DNA from: Acetobacter lovaniensis
GTDB lineage: Bacteria > Pseudomonadota > Alphaproteobacteria > Acetobacterales > Acetobacteraceae
NCBI RefSeq assembly: GCF_014207635.1
Contig: NZ_JACHIE010000006.1
Location: 124,001-188,000, forward strand
Direction of reading: 5' to 3'
DNA length: 64,000 bases
This document shows positions 8,441-16,792 of the stretch, piece after piece (position 1 is the stretch's first letter; each line of letters starts with the position of its first letter). Made by a program: the position numbers and the translations under genes. A model generated the notes under the pieces. It was not told the DNA's origin and did not search any database. It saw only the letters and a program-made list of their open reading frames with translations.

Positions 8441-9865
8441 GTGAGTCTGGACCCGCAATCCCCCTCGTCTGTCGAGGCATCCGTATCCGCTCTTTCCGGT
8501 GTGATGGAGGCGGTGCGTGGCGCCATTGCCAGCCCCCGGCATGATGTGCCGGTCGGGCTGCTGGAAGGGCGGGTCACCGGGCTTTCGGGGCTCTCTGTCT
8601 CTCTGAGCGGGCTGCGGGATTTTACCGGCGTAGGCGACCGCGTGACCATATACGGGCTGGATGGGCGGCAGACGCAGGCCGAAATTGTGGCCTTTGCGCA
8701 GGATATTGCCATTGCCATGCCCTTTGGCTCGCTGGAGGGTATTGGCTCGGGCTGCCGGGCAACCTTTTTACTGTATGATCCGGAGCAGCGCCGCCGCAGG
8801 GCGGGGGGTACGCTCATGGTCAATGCTGGCTGGCAGGGCCGGGTGGTGGACCCCATGGGCCGCCCGATGGATGGCAAAGGCCCGCTGCCGTCCGAGGGCA
8901 CGGCCCAGCGGCTCCACGCCGCCCCGCCCGAGGCCGCCATGCGTGCGCGCCTTGGCCCGCGCATAGACCTTGGGGTGCGTGCGCTCAACCTGTTTACCAC
9001 CTGCCGCGAGGGCCAGCGCCTTGGCCTGTTTGCAGGCTCTGGTGTGGGTAAATCCACCCTTATGGGCATGCTCGCGCGGAATACGGCGTGCGATGTGGCG
9101 GTTATTGCGCTGGTAGGGGAACGTGGGCGCGAAGTGCGCGAGTTTGTGGAGGATGATCTGGGGCCGGAGGGGCTGGCCAAGTCCGTTGTGGTGGTTGCCA
9201 CGTCCGACACATCCCCCCTTATGCGGCGCGAGGCCGCCTATGCCGCCATGGCCGTGGCCGAGCACTTCCGCGATCAGGGCAAGTCGGTACTGATGCTGAT
9301 GGATAGCGTGACCCGCTTTTGTCAGGCCCTGCGGGAAATTGGCCTGTCCTCGGGCGAGCCACCGGCCACGCGTGGCTACCCGCCCAGTGTTTTTGCCGAA
9401 CTGCCCCGCCTGCTGGAACGCGCAGGTCCGGGGCTTATGGACGAGCACGGCCATGCAGGGCAGATGACCGCCATGTTCTCCGTGCTGGTGGAAGGGGATG
9501 ACCAGAACGAACCCGTGGCCGATGCCGTGCGCGGTATTCTGGACGGGCATGTGGTGCTGGAGCGCCGTATTGCGGAATCTGGCCGTTACCCTGCGGTTAA
9601 CGTGCTGCGTTCGCTCTCGCGCACCGTGCCGGGATGCCTGACGGAGGAGGAAAACCAGCTTGTGCTGCAAGCCCGCTCCTGCCTGTCCACATGGGATGAG
9701 ATGCAGGATATGGTGCGTCTGGGGGCATACCGCCCCGGCAACGACCAGCGTGTGGACGAAGCCATTCGTGTAGCCCCGGCGGTGGAGGAAATGCTGAAGC
9801 AGCGCAAGGGCGAGCGTGCGACCCTGCCCGAAAGTTTTGATGCCCTGCGGGGCGCGTTATCGTAG
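8441..9865 (+). CDS. fliI: Flagellar export ATPase FliI
   Basis: A 474-residue ATPase related to F1-beta that energises unloading of export substrates at the flagellar type III gate. The Walker A motif GSGVGKST (Lys204) is followed by ALVGERGREVREF, the Walker B region SVLMLMDSVTRF and the family signature SGEPPATRGYPPSVFAELPRLLERAG. The C-terminal part (SRTVPGCL, then EEMLKQRKGE) is typical. The start is uncertain: the GTG used here and a TTG four codons upstream are both possible, and neither has a strong ribosome site. fliJ follows 10 bases downstream; the usual regulator fliH is not in the window. Confidence 0.95.
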   Translation: MSLDPQSPSSVEASVSALSGVMEAVRGAIASPRHDVPVGLLEGRVTGLSGLSVSLSGLRDFTGVGDRVTIYGLDGRQTQAEIVAFAQDIAIAMPFGSLEGIGSGCRATFLLYDPEQRRRRAGGTLMVNAGWQGRVVDPMGRPMDGKGPLPSEGTAQRLHAAPPEAAMRARLGPRIDLGVRALNLFTTCREGQRLGLFAGSGVGKSTLMGMLARNTACDVAVIALVGERGREVREFVEDDLGPEGLAKSVVVVATSDTSPLMRREAAYAAMAVAEHFRDQGKSVLMLMDSVTRFCQALREIGLSSGEPPATRGYPPSVFAELPRLLERAGPGLMDEHGHAGQMTAMFSVLVEGDDQNEPVADAVRGILDGHVVLERRIAESGRYPAVNVLRSLSRTVPGCLTEEENQLVLQARSCLSTWDEMQDMVRLGAYRPGNDQRVDEAIRVAPAVEEMLKQRKGERATLPESFDALRGALS

Positions 9866-9875
9866 CTGAGCCTGC

Positions 9876-10301
9876 ATGAGTAGTGCGCGAATCCGCTCCC
9901 TGCACGCGCTGGTCCGCGTGCGCAAGCAGGAGGTGGACGAGGCCCGCGCAGGCATGGCCCGTGCGCTGGCGGCCGAAAGTGCGGCTCTGGCCGAGCTGGA
10001 GCGGCAGCTGACCCAGATTGAAGTGGAGCGGGATGAGGCCGAGGGCGATGCCGGGCGGGAATCCTTTCGCCTCTGGCTGCCCATAGCGCAGGAAAACGTG
10101 GTGCGGGCCGAGCATGTCGTGCTCAGAACGCGCAATGATTCCATGCGGGTGCGTGAGGAGCTGATACAGGCCAACGCCGCGTTCAAGGCCGCGCAGACCC
10201 TGCTGGAGAAGCGCGAGGAGGAAGCGCGTGTGCTGCTGGCCCGGCGCGAACAGGCGGAGCTGGACGACCTGGCCCGACGTGCGCGTCCGTTTTTTCCGTA
10301 G
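9876..10301 (+). CDS. fliJ: FliJ-like flagellar export stalk protein
   Basis: A 141-residue, almost entirely coiled-coil protein. FliJ is the gamma-like stalk inserted in the FliI hexamer that connects it to FlhA. The length (~140-150), antiparallel coiled-coil pattern with heptads of Leu/Ala and Glu/Arg (for example AELERQLTQIEVERDEAEGD and AAFKAAQTLLEKREEEARVLLARREQ), and the position 10 bases after fliI support the call; FliJ sequences are poorly conserved. It ends before a weak hairpin, so fliI-fliJ may be the end of a transcription unit. Confidence 0.8.
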   Translation: MSSARIRSLHALVRVRKQEVDEARAGMARALAAESAALAELERQLTQIEVERDEAEGDAGRESFRLWLPIAQENVVRAEHVVLRTRNDSMRVREELIQANAAFKAAQTLLEKREEEARVLLARREQAELDDLARRARPFFP

Positions 10302-10340
10302 GTCGGGCAAGGGGTATTATTTGGCGGCTGTAAACGTCAA

Positions 10341-10372
10341 AGCCATGAAAAAACGATGGCGCATGGCTCTTT
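10341..10372 (+). terminator. Possible weak terminator after fliJ
   Basis: AGCCATG and CATGGCT form a 7-bp stem around a 14-base loop, followed by CTTTTC. The stem is short and the U-tract broken, so this is a tentative terminator only. It would separate fliI-fliJ from the glycosyltransferase-motB unit. Confidence 0.3.
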
Positions 10373-10497
10373 TCTTATGTTTGATCCTTGAGAAAGCGGA
10401 GTGCGCCCGCTATCGCTTACAGATCATAGGGGGCTGACAGTGATCGTGTACCATGTGACCCGTTTCTCCCCACCCTCGTGAGTGATTAGGAAAACGT

Positions 10498-11262
10498 ATG
10501 CAACAGACAGAGCAGCAACCCGCAAAGATTTTCATTGCGACCCCGTGCTTTGGCGGGATGGTGACGCAGGAGTATATGGAATCCATCATTGCTTGCGCCG
10601 GTGTGCTTCAGGTTCCCATGACCCTGTCCCTGCTGGGGGATGACGCCATGATCAGCCGTGCGCGCAATACCCTGATGCACAAATTCCTGACCCTGTCTGA
10701 CGCAACACATCTTCTGTTCATTGATGCCGATATCGGTTTTCCGGCTGAAGCTCCGGCCCGCCTGCTGGCCGCGGGCAAGGACGTGGTGGCCGGGGCCTAT
10801 CCGATCCGCCAGTATTTCTGGGACAAGACCACGCAGGAAAACATGCTCCATGGCGAACCGCAGGAGACCGCATCCCTGCGCTACGTGGGCGAGACCGAGG
10901 CCATGCACCAGCAGATTGAAAAAGGCCCGATGGTTAAAACCCATTACGCGGGTACGGGGTTCATGCTCATCAGCCGTGGCGCGCTTGAGCGCATGGTCAA
11001 GGCCTATCCCGAGACCGCCTATTCCCGCATAGACGCCGCCAATGGCGAAACAGGCAGCACCGCCTATGCCCTGTTTGATGGCAGCATCGACCCCGAAACC
11101 GGAACCTACCAGAGCGAGGACTTTACCTTCTGCCGCCGCTGGCGCGAAATCGGAGGAGAAGTCTGGCTGGATACTTCCATCAATCTGACACATGCAGGCC
11201 GTGCCGCATTTCATGGCAAGCCGGGCTGCCGTGTTGGCATGGTTCACCACAAGGGCGCCTAA
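10498..11262 (+). CDS. Putative GT-A fold glycosyltransferase in the flagellar locus
   Basis: A 254-residue cytosolic protein with GT-A type features: an N-terminal strand IFIATPCFGG, the segment DDAMISRARNTLMHKFL, and a DxD motif D76-A-D78 in LLFIDADIGF, which would coordinate the metal and sugar nucleotide. GAYPIRQYFW, HYAGTGFMLISRGAL, and SEDFTFCRRWREIGGEVWLD (an acidic catalytic-loop candidate) follow. This pattern is common in proteins annotated as family 2-like glycosyltransferases. AGGAAAA lies just upstream of the ATG. Only 17 bases separate it from motB, so it is probably co-transcribed with the stator genes. Transfer of sugar to flagellin or another flagellar component is an attractive but untested role. 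Confidence 0.7.
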   Translation: MQQTEQQPAKIFIATPCFGGMVTQEYMESIIACAGVLQVPMTLSLLGDDAMISRARNTLMHKFLTLSDATHLLFIDADIGFPAEAPARLLAAGKDVVAGAYPIRQYFWDKTTQENMLHGEPQETASLRYVGETEAMHQQIEKGPMVKTHYAGTGFMLISRGALERMVKAYPETAYSRIDAANGETGSTAYALFDGSIDPETGTYQSEDFTFCRRWREIGGEVWLDTSINLTHAGRAAFHGKPGCRVGMVHHKGA

Positions 11263-11279
11263 GGTCGCAATAGCACCCC

Positions 11280-12614
11280 ATGCCAGATAACAAAAAACGG
11301 CCCGTTATTATCAAACGTGTGTCCGATTCCGGCGAACATGGCCACCACGGTGGCGCGTGGAAAATTGCGTACGCCGACTTCATGACGGCCATGATGGCCT
11401 TCTTTCTGGTCATGTGGCTGCTGAATGCGACAACGGAGGAGCAGCGCAAGGGTATTGCGCAGTTCTTTAACCCCATGGCGGACAAAGACACCCGCCTTGG
11501 CTCCTCCAACGGCATGCTCGAAACATCGCCTTCTCCCCTGACCGCAGGGACCACCTTGCGCAAGGTCAAGGACGGGGATGCCCCTGTGGATGACGGTGGT
11601 GAACAGCCCGGCGCCAGAGATGCCCCCCGCCGCTCGGAAGATGGCGGGTCGCCCGATAATATTACCCGTGGGCTCAAGGCGCACCTGACCCCCGCATCCC
11701 CCGCCATTATTCCCGTCGGCGGGCCGGAAAGCGGGGGCGGCAGAAACATTGGCACCATTGGCGTGGACAACCCTGTGGCCGCTGCGGCCGAGCAGTCCAG
11801 GATCGATAACATGGTGCAGGGGCTGGAACAGTCCGTGGAGCAGAACCCCGATACGCAGGCGGCGGCAAGGAACATGTCCGTCTCCTTCGGGCGGGATGAT
11901 ATCCGGATCGAACTGCGTGACGCCAACAACACCCCCATGTTCGACACGGCCTCCGCCACCCCCAATGCCGCCGGGCGCAAGATGCTGGAGCAGATTGGCG
12001 CCTGGCTGGCCCCCATGCCGGAGCAGCTTTCCATAGTAGGCTATACGGATGCGGATCAGTATCGCGCCACCAAACATGGCGCGGGGATGTCCAACTGGAC
12101 CCTGTCCGCCCTGCGGGCCGATGGCGCGCGGGAAGTGCTGGTCAAGGCAGGCTACCCGGATCGCAATATTCTGAGCGTATCAGGCCGTGCGGATCGGGAC
12201 CTTGCGTTACCGGCAGACCCTGCCTCCGCCGCCAACCGGCGCGTGGTGCTTATCCTGCACCGCCGCTTTGTCAATCCGGGGGCTGATGGCGGGGCCATTG
12301 TGCCCCTGACCGCCGGTGGTGGCGCACCCGCAGTGCCGCCGTCCGCCGGGCAGGCTGGCCAGTCTGCTACTCCGCCTGCCGCTCCGGCGGGGAATGCGCC
12401 AGCCCCTTCCGCAGGCGGGCAGGCTCCTGCTCCTGCGGCCCCGTCCGTGGCCCCCGCAGCACCAGTCCCCGCTGCCCCGGCTCCCGCCGCCACGCGGCGG
12501 CATCGGGGTGTGCGGGTGCGTAGCGTAACACGGCCCGGTGCGGCGCAGGGCCAGCCGCCAGTGGACCAGCCTTTTCAGCCCTCGCAGGATACGTGGACAC
12601 CCGCGCCGCAGTAG
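11280..12614 (+). CDS. motB: Flagellar motor stator protein MotB
   Basis: A 444-residue MotB, longer than the usual 260-350. The N-terminus has the conserved plug and membrane segment WKIAYADFMTAMMAFFLVMWLLN, in which Asp33 is the proton-carrying residue. A disordered linker (~residues 75-165) precedes the OmpA-like peptidoglycan-binding domain (VGYTDADQYRAT, NWTLSALRADGAREVL, VSGRADRDL, NRRVVLILHR). An unusual Pro/Ala/Gly-rich tail of about 95 residues follows, ending in an Arg-rich piece and DTWTPAPQ. The gene precedes motA by 81 bases, the reverse of the enteric order but seen in other alphaproteobacteria. Confidence 0.95.
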   Translation: MPDNKKRPVIIKRVSDSGEHGHHGGAWKIAYADFMTAMMAFFLVMWLLNATTEEQRKGIAQFFNPMADKDTRLGSSNGMLETSPSPLTAGTTLRKVKDGDAPVDDGGEQPGARDAPRRSEDGGSPDNITRGLKAHLTPASPAIIPVGGPESGGGRNIGTIGVDNPVAAAAEQSRIDNMVQGLEQSVEQNPDTQAAARNMSVSFGRDDIRIELRDANNTPMFDTASATPNAAGRKMLEQIGAWLAPMPEQLSIVGYTDADQYRATKHGAGMSNWTLSALRADGAREVLVKAGYPDRNILSVSGRADRDLALPADPASAANRRVVLILHRRFVNPGADGGAIVPLTAGGGAPAVPPSAGQAGQSATPPAAPAGNAPAPSAGGQAPAPAAPSVAPAAPVPAAPAPAATRRHRGVRVRSVTRPGAAQGQPPVDQPFQPSQDTWTPAPQ

Positions 12615-12695
12615 TCCGCCCGTAACACGATGATGACCGTGCCGCAGGCAATATGTGCCCGCCTGGTGCAAGTAGATGGAAGTGGAGACCGTTAA

Positions 12696-13580
12696 ATGCT
12701 GTTCATCGGGGGGCTCATTTTTGCGCTGCTCTGCGTATTTGGTTCGTTTGTGGCATCCGGGGGGGCGCTGGCACCCCTTATCATGTCCATGCCGTTCGAA
12801 CTGCTGACCATTCTCGGGGCCGCGGTGGGGATTTTTGTCATGTCCAATTCCAAGGACGTGCTCAAGGAGTTCCCGCACTATCTGCGCCGCACCGTTAAGG
12901 GGCCACGCTACAACAAGGCGGCCTATACGGAGCTGCTGGTCACGCTGTTCCGCTTCATGCGGCTTGCGCAGTCCAAGGGCAACATGGCGCTTGAAGAACA
13001 TATTGAAAACCCGAACGATAGCAGCATTTTCGCACTCTCCCCCAATGTGCGGGACGATGTGCCAACCCGTGCGTTGATCTGCGACTATCTGCGTCTGGTC
13101 AGCCTGAACATGGATGACGCCTACCAGCTTGATGAGGTCATGGGGCGCGAACTCAAAAAGAACCTGAGCGAAGAGCTGCATACTTCCGAAAGCCTGCAAA
13201 GCATTGCAGACGCCCTGCCAGCTCTTGGCATTGTGGCCGCCGTGCTCGGGGTTATCAAAACCATGGCTTCCATCAGCAAGCCGCCGGTCATTCTGGGTGA
13301 GATGATCGCAGGCGCACTGGTCGGGACTTTTCTCGGGGTGCTTTTGTCTTATGGCATTGTGGCCCCACTTTCGTCTAGAATGCGCGATGTGATCATGCAG
13401 GACGCACGGTACCAGGACCTGATCCGCACGGTATTTGTGGCGCATCTGCAAGGCAACCCGCCACAGATCTGCGCGGAAATCGGGCGTAAGGACATACCGC
13501 ATGCGTTTATGCCAACCTTTGCCGAGCTGGATTCTGCCTTGTCCGAGGCCACTAACCCCGGTGCGGCCGCAGCGGCCTGA
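12696..13580 (+). CDS. motA: Flagellar motor stator protein MotA
   Basis: A 294-residue membrane protein with four predicted transmembrane segments: two at the N-terminus (GLIFALLCVFGSFVASGG and FELLTILGAAVGIFVM) and two near the C-terminus (ADALPALGIVAAVLGVIKTM and GALVGTFLGVLLSYGIVAPL). The large cytoplasmic loop between them carries the charged residues that contact FliG. It forms the proton-driven stator with MotB. The conserved Pro-Ala-Leu-Gly of segment 3 is intact. It sits between motB and fliK on the same strand. Confidence 0.95.
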   Translation: MLFIGGLIFALLCVFGSFVASGGALAPLIMSMPFELLTILGAAVGIFVMSNSKDVLKEFPHYLRRTVKGPRYNKAAYTELLVTLFRFMRLAQSKGNMALEEHIENPNDSSIFALSPNVRDDVPTRALICDYLRLVSLNMDDAYQLDEVMGRELKKNLSEELHTSESLQSIADALPALGIVAAVLGVIKTMASISKPPVILGEMIAGALVGTFLGVLLSYGIVAPLSSRMRDVIMQDARYQDLIRTVFVAHLQGNPPQICAEIGRKDIPHAFMPTFAELDSALSEATNPGAAAAA

Positions 13581-13628
13581 GCGTAGGGGAATATTGGCGG
13601 CGCGTCCGCTGGCGGGAGGGAGCAAGTA

Positions 13629-15698
13629 ATGGGTATCAAATCAACAAGTGGGTCCAACCTGAGCGAAAACGCGCAGGAAGCACCGCTTTCCTCCCTGCTG
13701 GCCGCCATTGCATCGCGTAGCACCATGGGGGTTGCCTCCAGCGCGTCCGGGCAGACCAGTGGTTTTGCGGCGGTGCTCAAAAGCATGTCCGCCCCGGCCA
13801 CCACCACGCAGGCGCGTGCGACGACCACACAGTCCGGCAGCACCAGTGCCGCCAGCAGCACACAGCAGGCGGACACGGACCAGACCGACGCCACAACAGA
13901 CGATACCACCAGCCAGAGCAGCGCCACCGACGCCCAGTCCGGCGCGCATACGGTGGCGGATGGGCACCATACCCATGCCACGGCCAGTGCAAAGGCGGGC
14001 AAGGGCAGCACCAGCAAGGCTGCGACACCCCCCCAGACTCAGGCCGCCCACACTCAGAAAGGCCAGTCCGGCAGCCGCAGTGCTCATGATGCAACGGTTG
14101 AGGCGGACAGCAGGGCGGATACCACCAGTGCCGCCACAGCGGATGCCGGGCAGGGCGGGCAGGGCACAACGGTCTGGAACATGGCGGACATGCTGCTGCA
14201 AATGGCCATGCAGGGTGCCGCCGTGGTGCCGGGTGCCGCCCCGGGTGTGGCTGGGGTGCAGGCCGGGGCTGATGCCTCCACAGCCACAGCCACAGGGGCA
14301 GGCAATACGGCTGACGCGGCACAGGGCGGGGGGGCGCAGGCTGCCTCCGCACCGGTGGCGGCTGTACAGCCCGGTACCGGGCCGGTCACAGGGGCGCTGC
14401 CTCCATCCAGTACGGTGCAAGGGAGCGCTCAGGCTGCGGCAGATGCGTTGGGGACGCTGGGCCTGTCCACCGTTGCCGGGCAGAGCGGTTCTGTTGCGTT
14501 GACTGCGGGTCTGGGGGTTCAGCCCCTGAGCGCTCTGCCCTTGGGGCTTGCCTCCGCCGTGGCGCAGCCCACCACACGTATGACAGGGGTCGGGTCTGCC
14601 AGCCTGTCGGCTTTGGGCAGCGCGCAGGCTGTGCCGGTGGCGCAGACCACATTAGCCCAGACCGTTACCGCCAGTGCCGCCGCAGGCGGGGTCATGGGCG
14701 CAGGGAGCCATGAGGCGCATGTCAATGCCGCGTCCCTTGCCACCACCCAGACAGGTAGCGCACAGGATGCAACTCCGGATACGGCCCAGCAGGTGGCGCT
14801 CACGCTCCAGCAGGTTGCCGCGGCGGTCAGCAATGTCAGCGTAACCCGGACCACCGGCACCGCGCAGGGCGCACAGGTGCCGGACGGGGTTGCCGGGCTT
14901 TCCCTGACAGCAGGCGCCACCAGTGGTCTGGCGCCCAGTGCCCCCACGGCCATGATGGCGCTGGGGAGTGCTGTGCAGGAGGCCACGGGCCAGAACCAGT
15001 CCGGTTTTTCCGACCAGCCCGGTACGGGCGCGGAGGCGGAAGGGCAGGCAGTGCTGGCCGATGGTGCGGCCTCGGCCAGTACGCTGGCGCAGGAGGCCGC
15101 ACAGGGGGCTTCCAGCTTTGCGTCCACGCTGGGTTCGGCGCTGGATGGTGGGCGTACCGCACAGGCCGCCCCCCCTCAGGCCGCGGCCCTTCCCGCCTCC
15201 ACGGCGGAAGATGGCATGGCCACGGGCCTGTTCCCCCTCGCTGGTGCGGATACGGGTGTGTCCATGACGGTCATGACCGCCGATTCCACCCCCGTCCATG
15301 TGCGCGTGCAGGGGAGTGATGGCGTGACGACCGGCGTTGTCCTGCAAAGCGAGGATGCCGCAACCGCGCACCATCTGGCCAACACCCGGCACGAGCTTGT
15401 TGCAGCATTGGATGCGGCGGGTGTAAACGTAGGGCAGATCAAGATTGATGTTGTGAGTGCGAGCGACACCGGCAACAATGCCAGCCAGCAGGATAATGGC
15501 AGCACGGCAGGCGGGGCTTTTGGCGGGGCGGATACCAGTGCCGGGCAGGGCGGCCACCAGCCTTCTGGCGGGAACGCGTGGGCTGGCAGCGTCCTGCCAG
15601 CCATACAGGGGCTGGCGGCGGATCAGGCGCAGGTGGATGGGGGGGCTTCTCCTGCCACACGCTCGTATGATGGACGTGGGGTTAACATTACCGCCTGA
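13629..15698 (+). CDS. fliK: Flagellar hook-length control protein FliK
   Basis: A 689-residue protein, extremely rich in Ala, Gly, Thr, Ser and Gln over its first ~540 residues, as expected of the secreted ruler region. The C-terminal ~130 residues contain the substrate-specificity-switch domain: MTVMTADSTPVHVRVQGSDG, then HHLANTRHELVAALDAAGVNVGQIKIDVVSA, matching the conserved FliK core in which L-x3-L-x2-AG precedes a short strand. The length exceeds enteric FliK (~400). Position between motA and flgD supports the call. A ribosome site (GGGAGGGAGC) precedes the ATG. Confidence 0.85.
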   Translation: MGIKSTSGSNLSENAQEAPLSSLLAAIASRSTMGVASSASGQTSGFAAVLKSMSAPATTTQARATTTQSGSTSAASSTQQADTDQTDATTDDTTSQSSATDAQSGAHTVADGHHTHATASAKAGKGSTSKAATPPQTQAAHTQKGQSGSRSAHDATVEADSRADTTSAATADAGQGGQGTTVWNMADMLLQMAMQGAAVVPGAAPGVAGVQAGADASTATATGAGNTADAAQGGGAQAASAPVAAVQPGTGPVTGALPPSSTVQGSAQAAADALGTLGLSTVAGQSGSVALTAGLGVQPLSALPLGLASAVAQPTTRMTGVGSASLSALGSAQAVPVAQTTLAQTVTASAAAGGVMGAGSHEAHVNAASLATTQTGSAQDATPDTAQQVALTLQQVAAAVSNVSVTRTTGTAQGAQVPDGVAGLSLTAGATSGLAPSAPTAMMALGSAVQEATGQNQSGFSDQPGTGAEAEGQAVLADGAASASTLAQEAAQGASSFASTLGSALDGGRTAQAAPPQAAALPASTAEDGMATGLFPLAGADTGVSMTVMTADSTPVHVRVQGSDGVTTGVVLQSEDAATAHHLANTRHELVAALDAAGVNVGQIKIDVVSASDTGNNASQQDNGSTAGGAFGGADTSAGQGGHQPSGGNAWAGSVLPAIQGLAADQAQVDGGASPATRSYDGRGVNITA

Positions 15699-15737
15699 CC
15701 CGGGCGCGTTACAGGCAGACAGGAAGGAAGCGGGCAC

Positions 15738-16532
15738 ATGTCCTCGACATCACTGACAACCAACGAGTACACCCTGCTCTCGGCAGCGGAAGCAACGGCC
15801 AAAAGTTCGGCGGCCACGTCCGGCCAGTCATCCGCATCCACGTCTTCCGCGTCAAGCACGGCGGCGCTGTCTTCCCTTGCCAATAACTACACCACATTCC
15901 TGACCCTGCTGACCACGCAGCTCCAGCATCAGGACCCCAGCAGCCCCATGAGCTCGGACTCGTTCACCAGCGAACTGGTGCAGTTTGCCGGGGTGGAACA
16001 GCAGGTGGAGACCAACTCCAAGCTTTCCTCGCTCATCTCCCTGAACGAGAGCGGGCAACTGAGTGCGGATAGTGCGCTGGTGGGGTCGCAGGCTACGGCA
16101 AGCAGCACCACCCTGCCGTTGCAGAACAGCTCGGCCACACTCAATTACAATGGCAGCTCGGGGCAGACCGTGGCCATTGCCGTGTCCAACTCGGCGGGCA
16201 CCATTGTCAAGGACGATCTGGTTACCGCCAGCAACGGCACCAACACTTGGACATGGGACGGCACGGACAACAAGGGCAACAAACTGGCCGACGGCGCATA
16301 CAGCGTTGCGGTCAAAACCATGGATTCTGCGGGCAATACGTCCGATGTGCCCTTTACCGTTACGGGCACCATTACCGGTATCCAGACCGGCACCAACGAC
16401 ATGCAGGTGCAGATGGGTGGGGCCACAATCCCCATGAGCAAGTTGATCAACGTGTCCAACACGTCCAAGTCTTCCTCATCTTCTTCGTCTTCTTCTGGCA
16501 GCAATACGACTACACCTTCAACCGGGTCATAA
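15738..16532 (+). CDS. flgD: Hook-capping protein FlgD
   Basis: A 264-residue hook scaffold protein. The N-terminal signature is clear: NNYTTFLTLLTTQLQHQDPSSPMSSDSFTSELVQFAGVEQQVETN. The middle part is the FlgD Ig/tudor-like domain, with WTWDGTDNKGNKLADGAYSV as the FlgD FnIII-like hallmark. The C-terminus is a poly-Ser tract (12 residues) followed by Thr-rich residues. FlgD caps the growing hook and is then replaced. It is the last gene of the motB-motA-fliK-flgD run. Confidence 0.95.
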   Translation: MSSTSLTTNEYTLLSAAEATAKSSAATSGQSSASTSSASSTAALSSLANNYTTFLTLLTTQLQHQDPSSPMSSDSFTSELVQFAGVEQQVETNSKLSSLISLNESGQLSADSALVGSQATASSTTLPLQNSSATLNYNGSSGQTVAIAVSNSAGTIVKDDLVTASNGTNTWTWDGTDNKGNKLADGAYSVAVKTMDSAGNTSDVPFTVTGTITGIQTGTNDMQVQMGGATIPMSKLINVSNTSKSSSSSSSSSGSNTTTPSTGS

Positions 16533-16792
16533 AGCCTGATGGGGCCGTGCTATGGGGGTGTGGCGATGCCATGCCCCTTTTTTTTGCCCCGATACCAGCG
16601 CGGGTTGGATCGGGGCGTATGCCTTGTAAAACCAACATCGGTTGGGTCGGTACGGGGGCTGGCCGAGCCGCATCGAGACCGGATTTCTACCTAATGTTTT
16701 TTTAAATTTAACATATGTCTTAACGTTAAATTGACGAACTTGGGGGGAAATCGGCTATCCTCATGCCGTAACTGGCATTGAGGTGGAAAAAT

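Noticed and set aside
7165-9210. 681-codon open frame on the - strand opposite the DUF1217 gene and fliI
   Set aside because: Spans two recognised + strand genes, and its translation is Arg/Ser/Pro-rich without family signatures.
16701-16730. Clustered TTAA motifs before the HAMP receptor gene as a CtrA site
   Set aside because: Starts are spaced 6 or 12 bases apart, giving N2 or N8, not the N7 required; probably just AT-rich promoter DNA.
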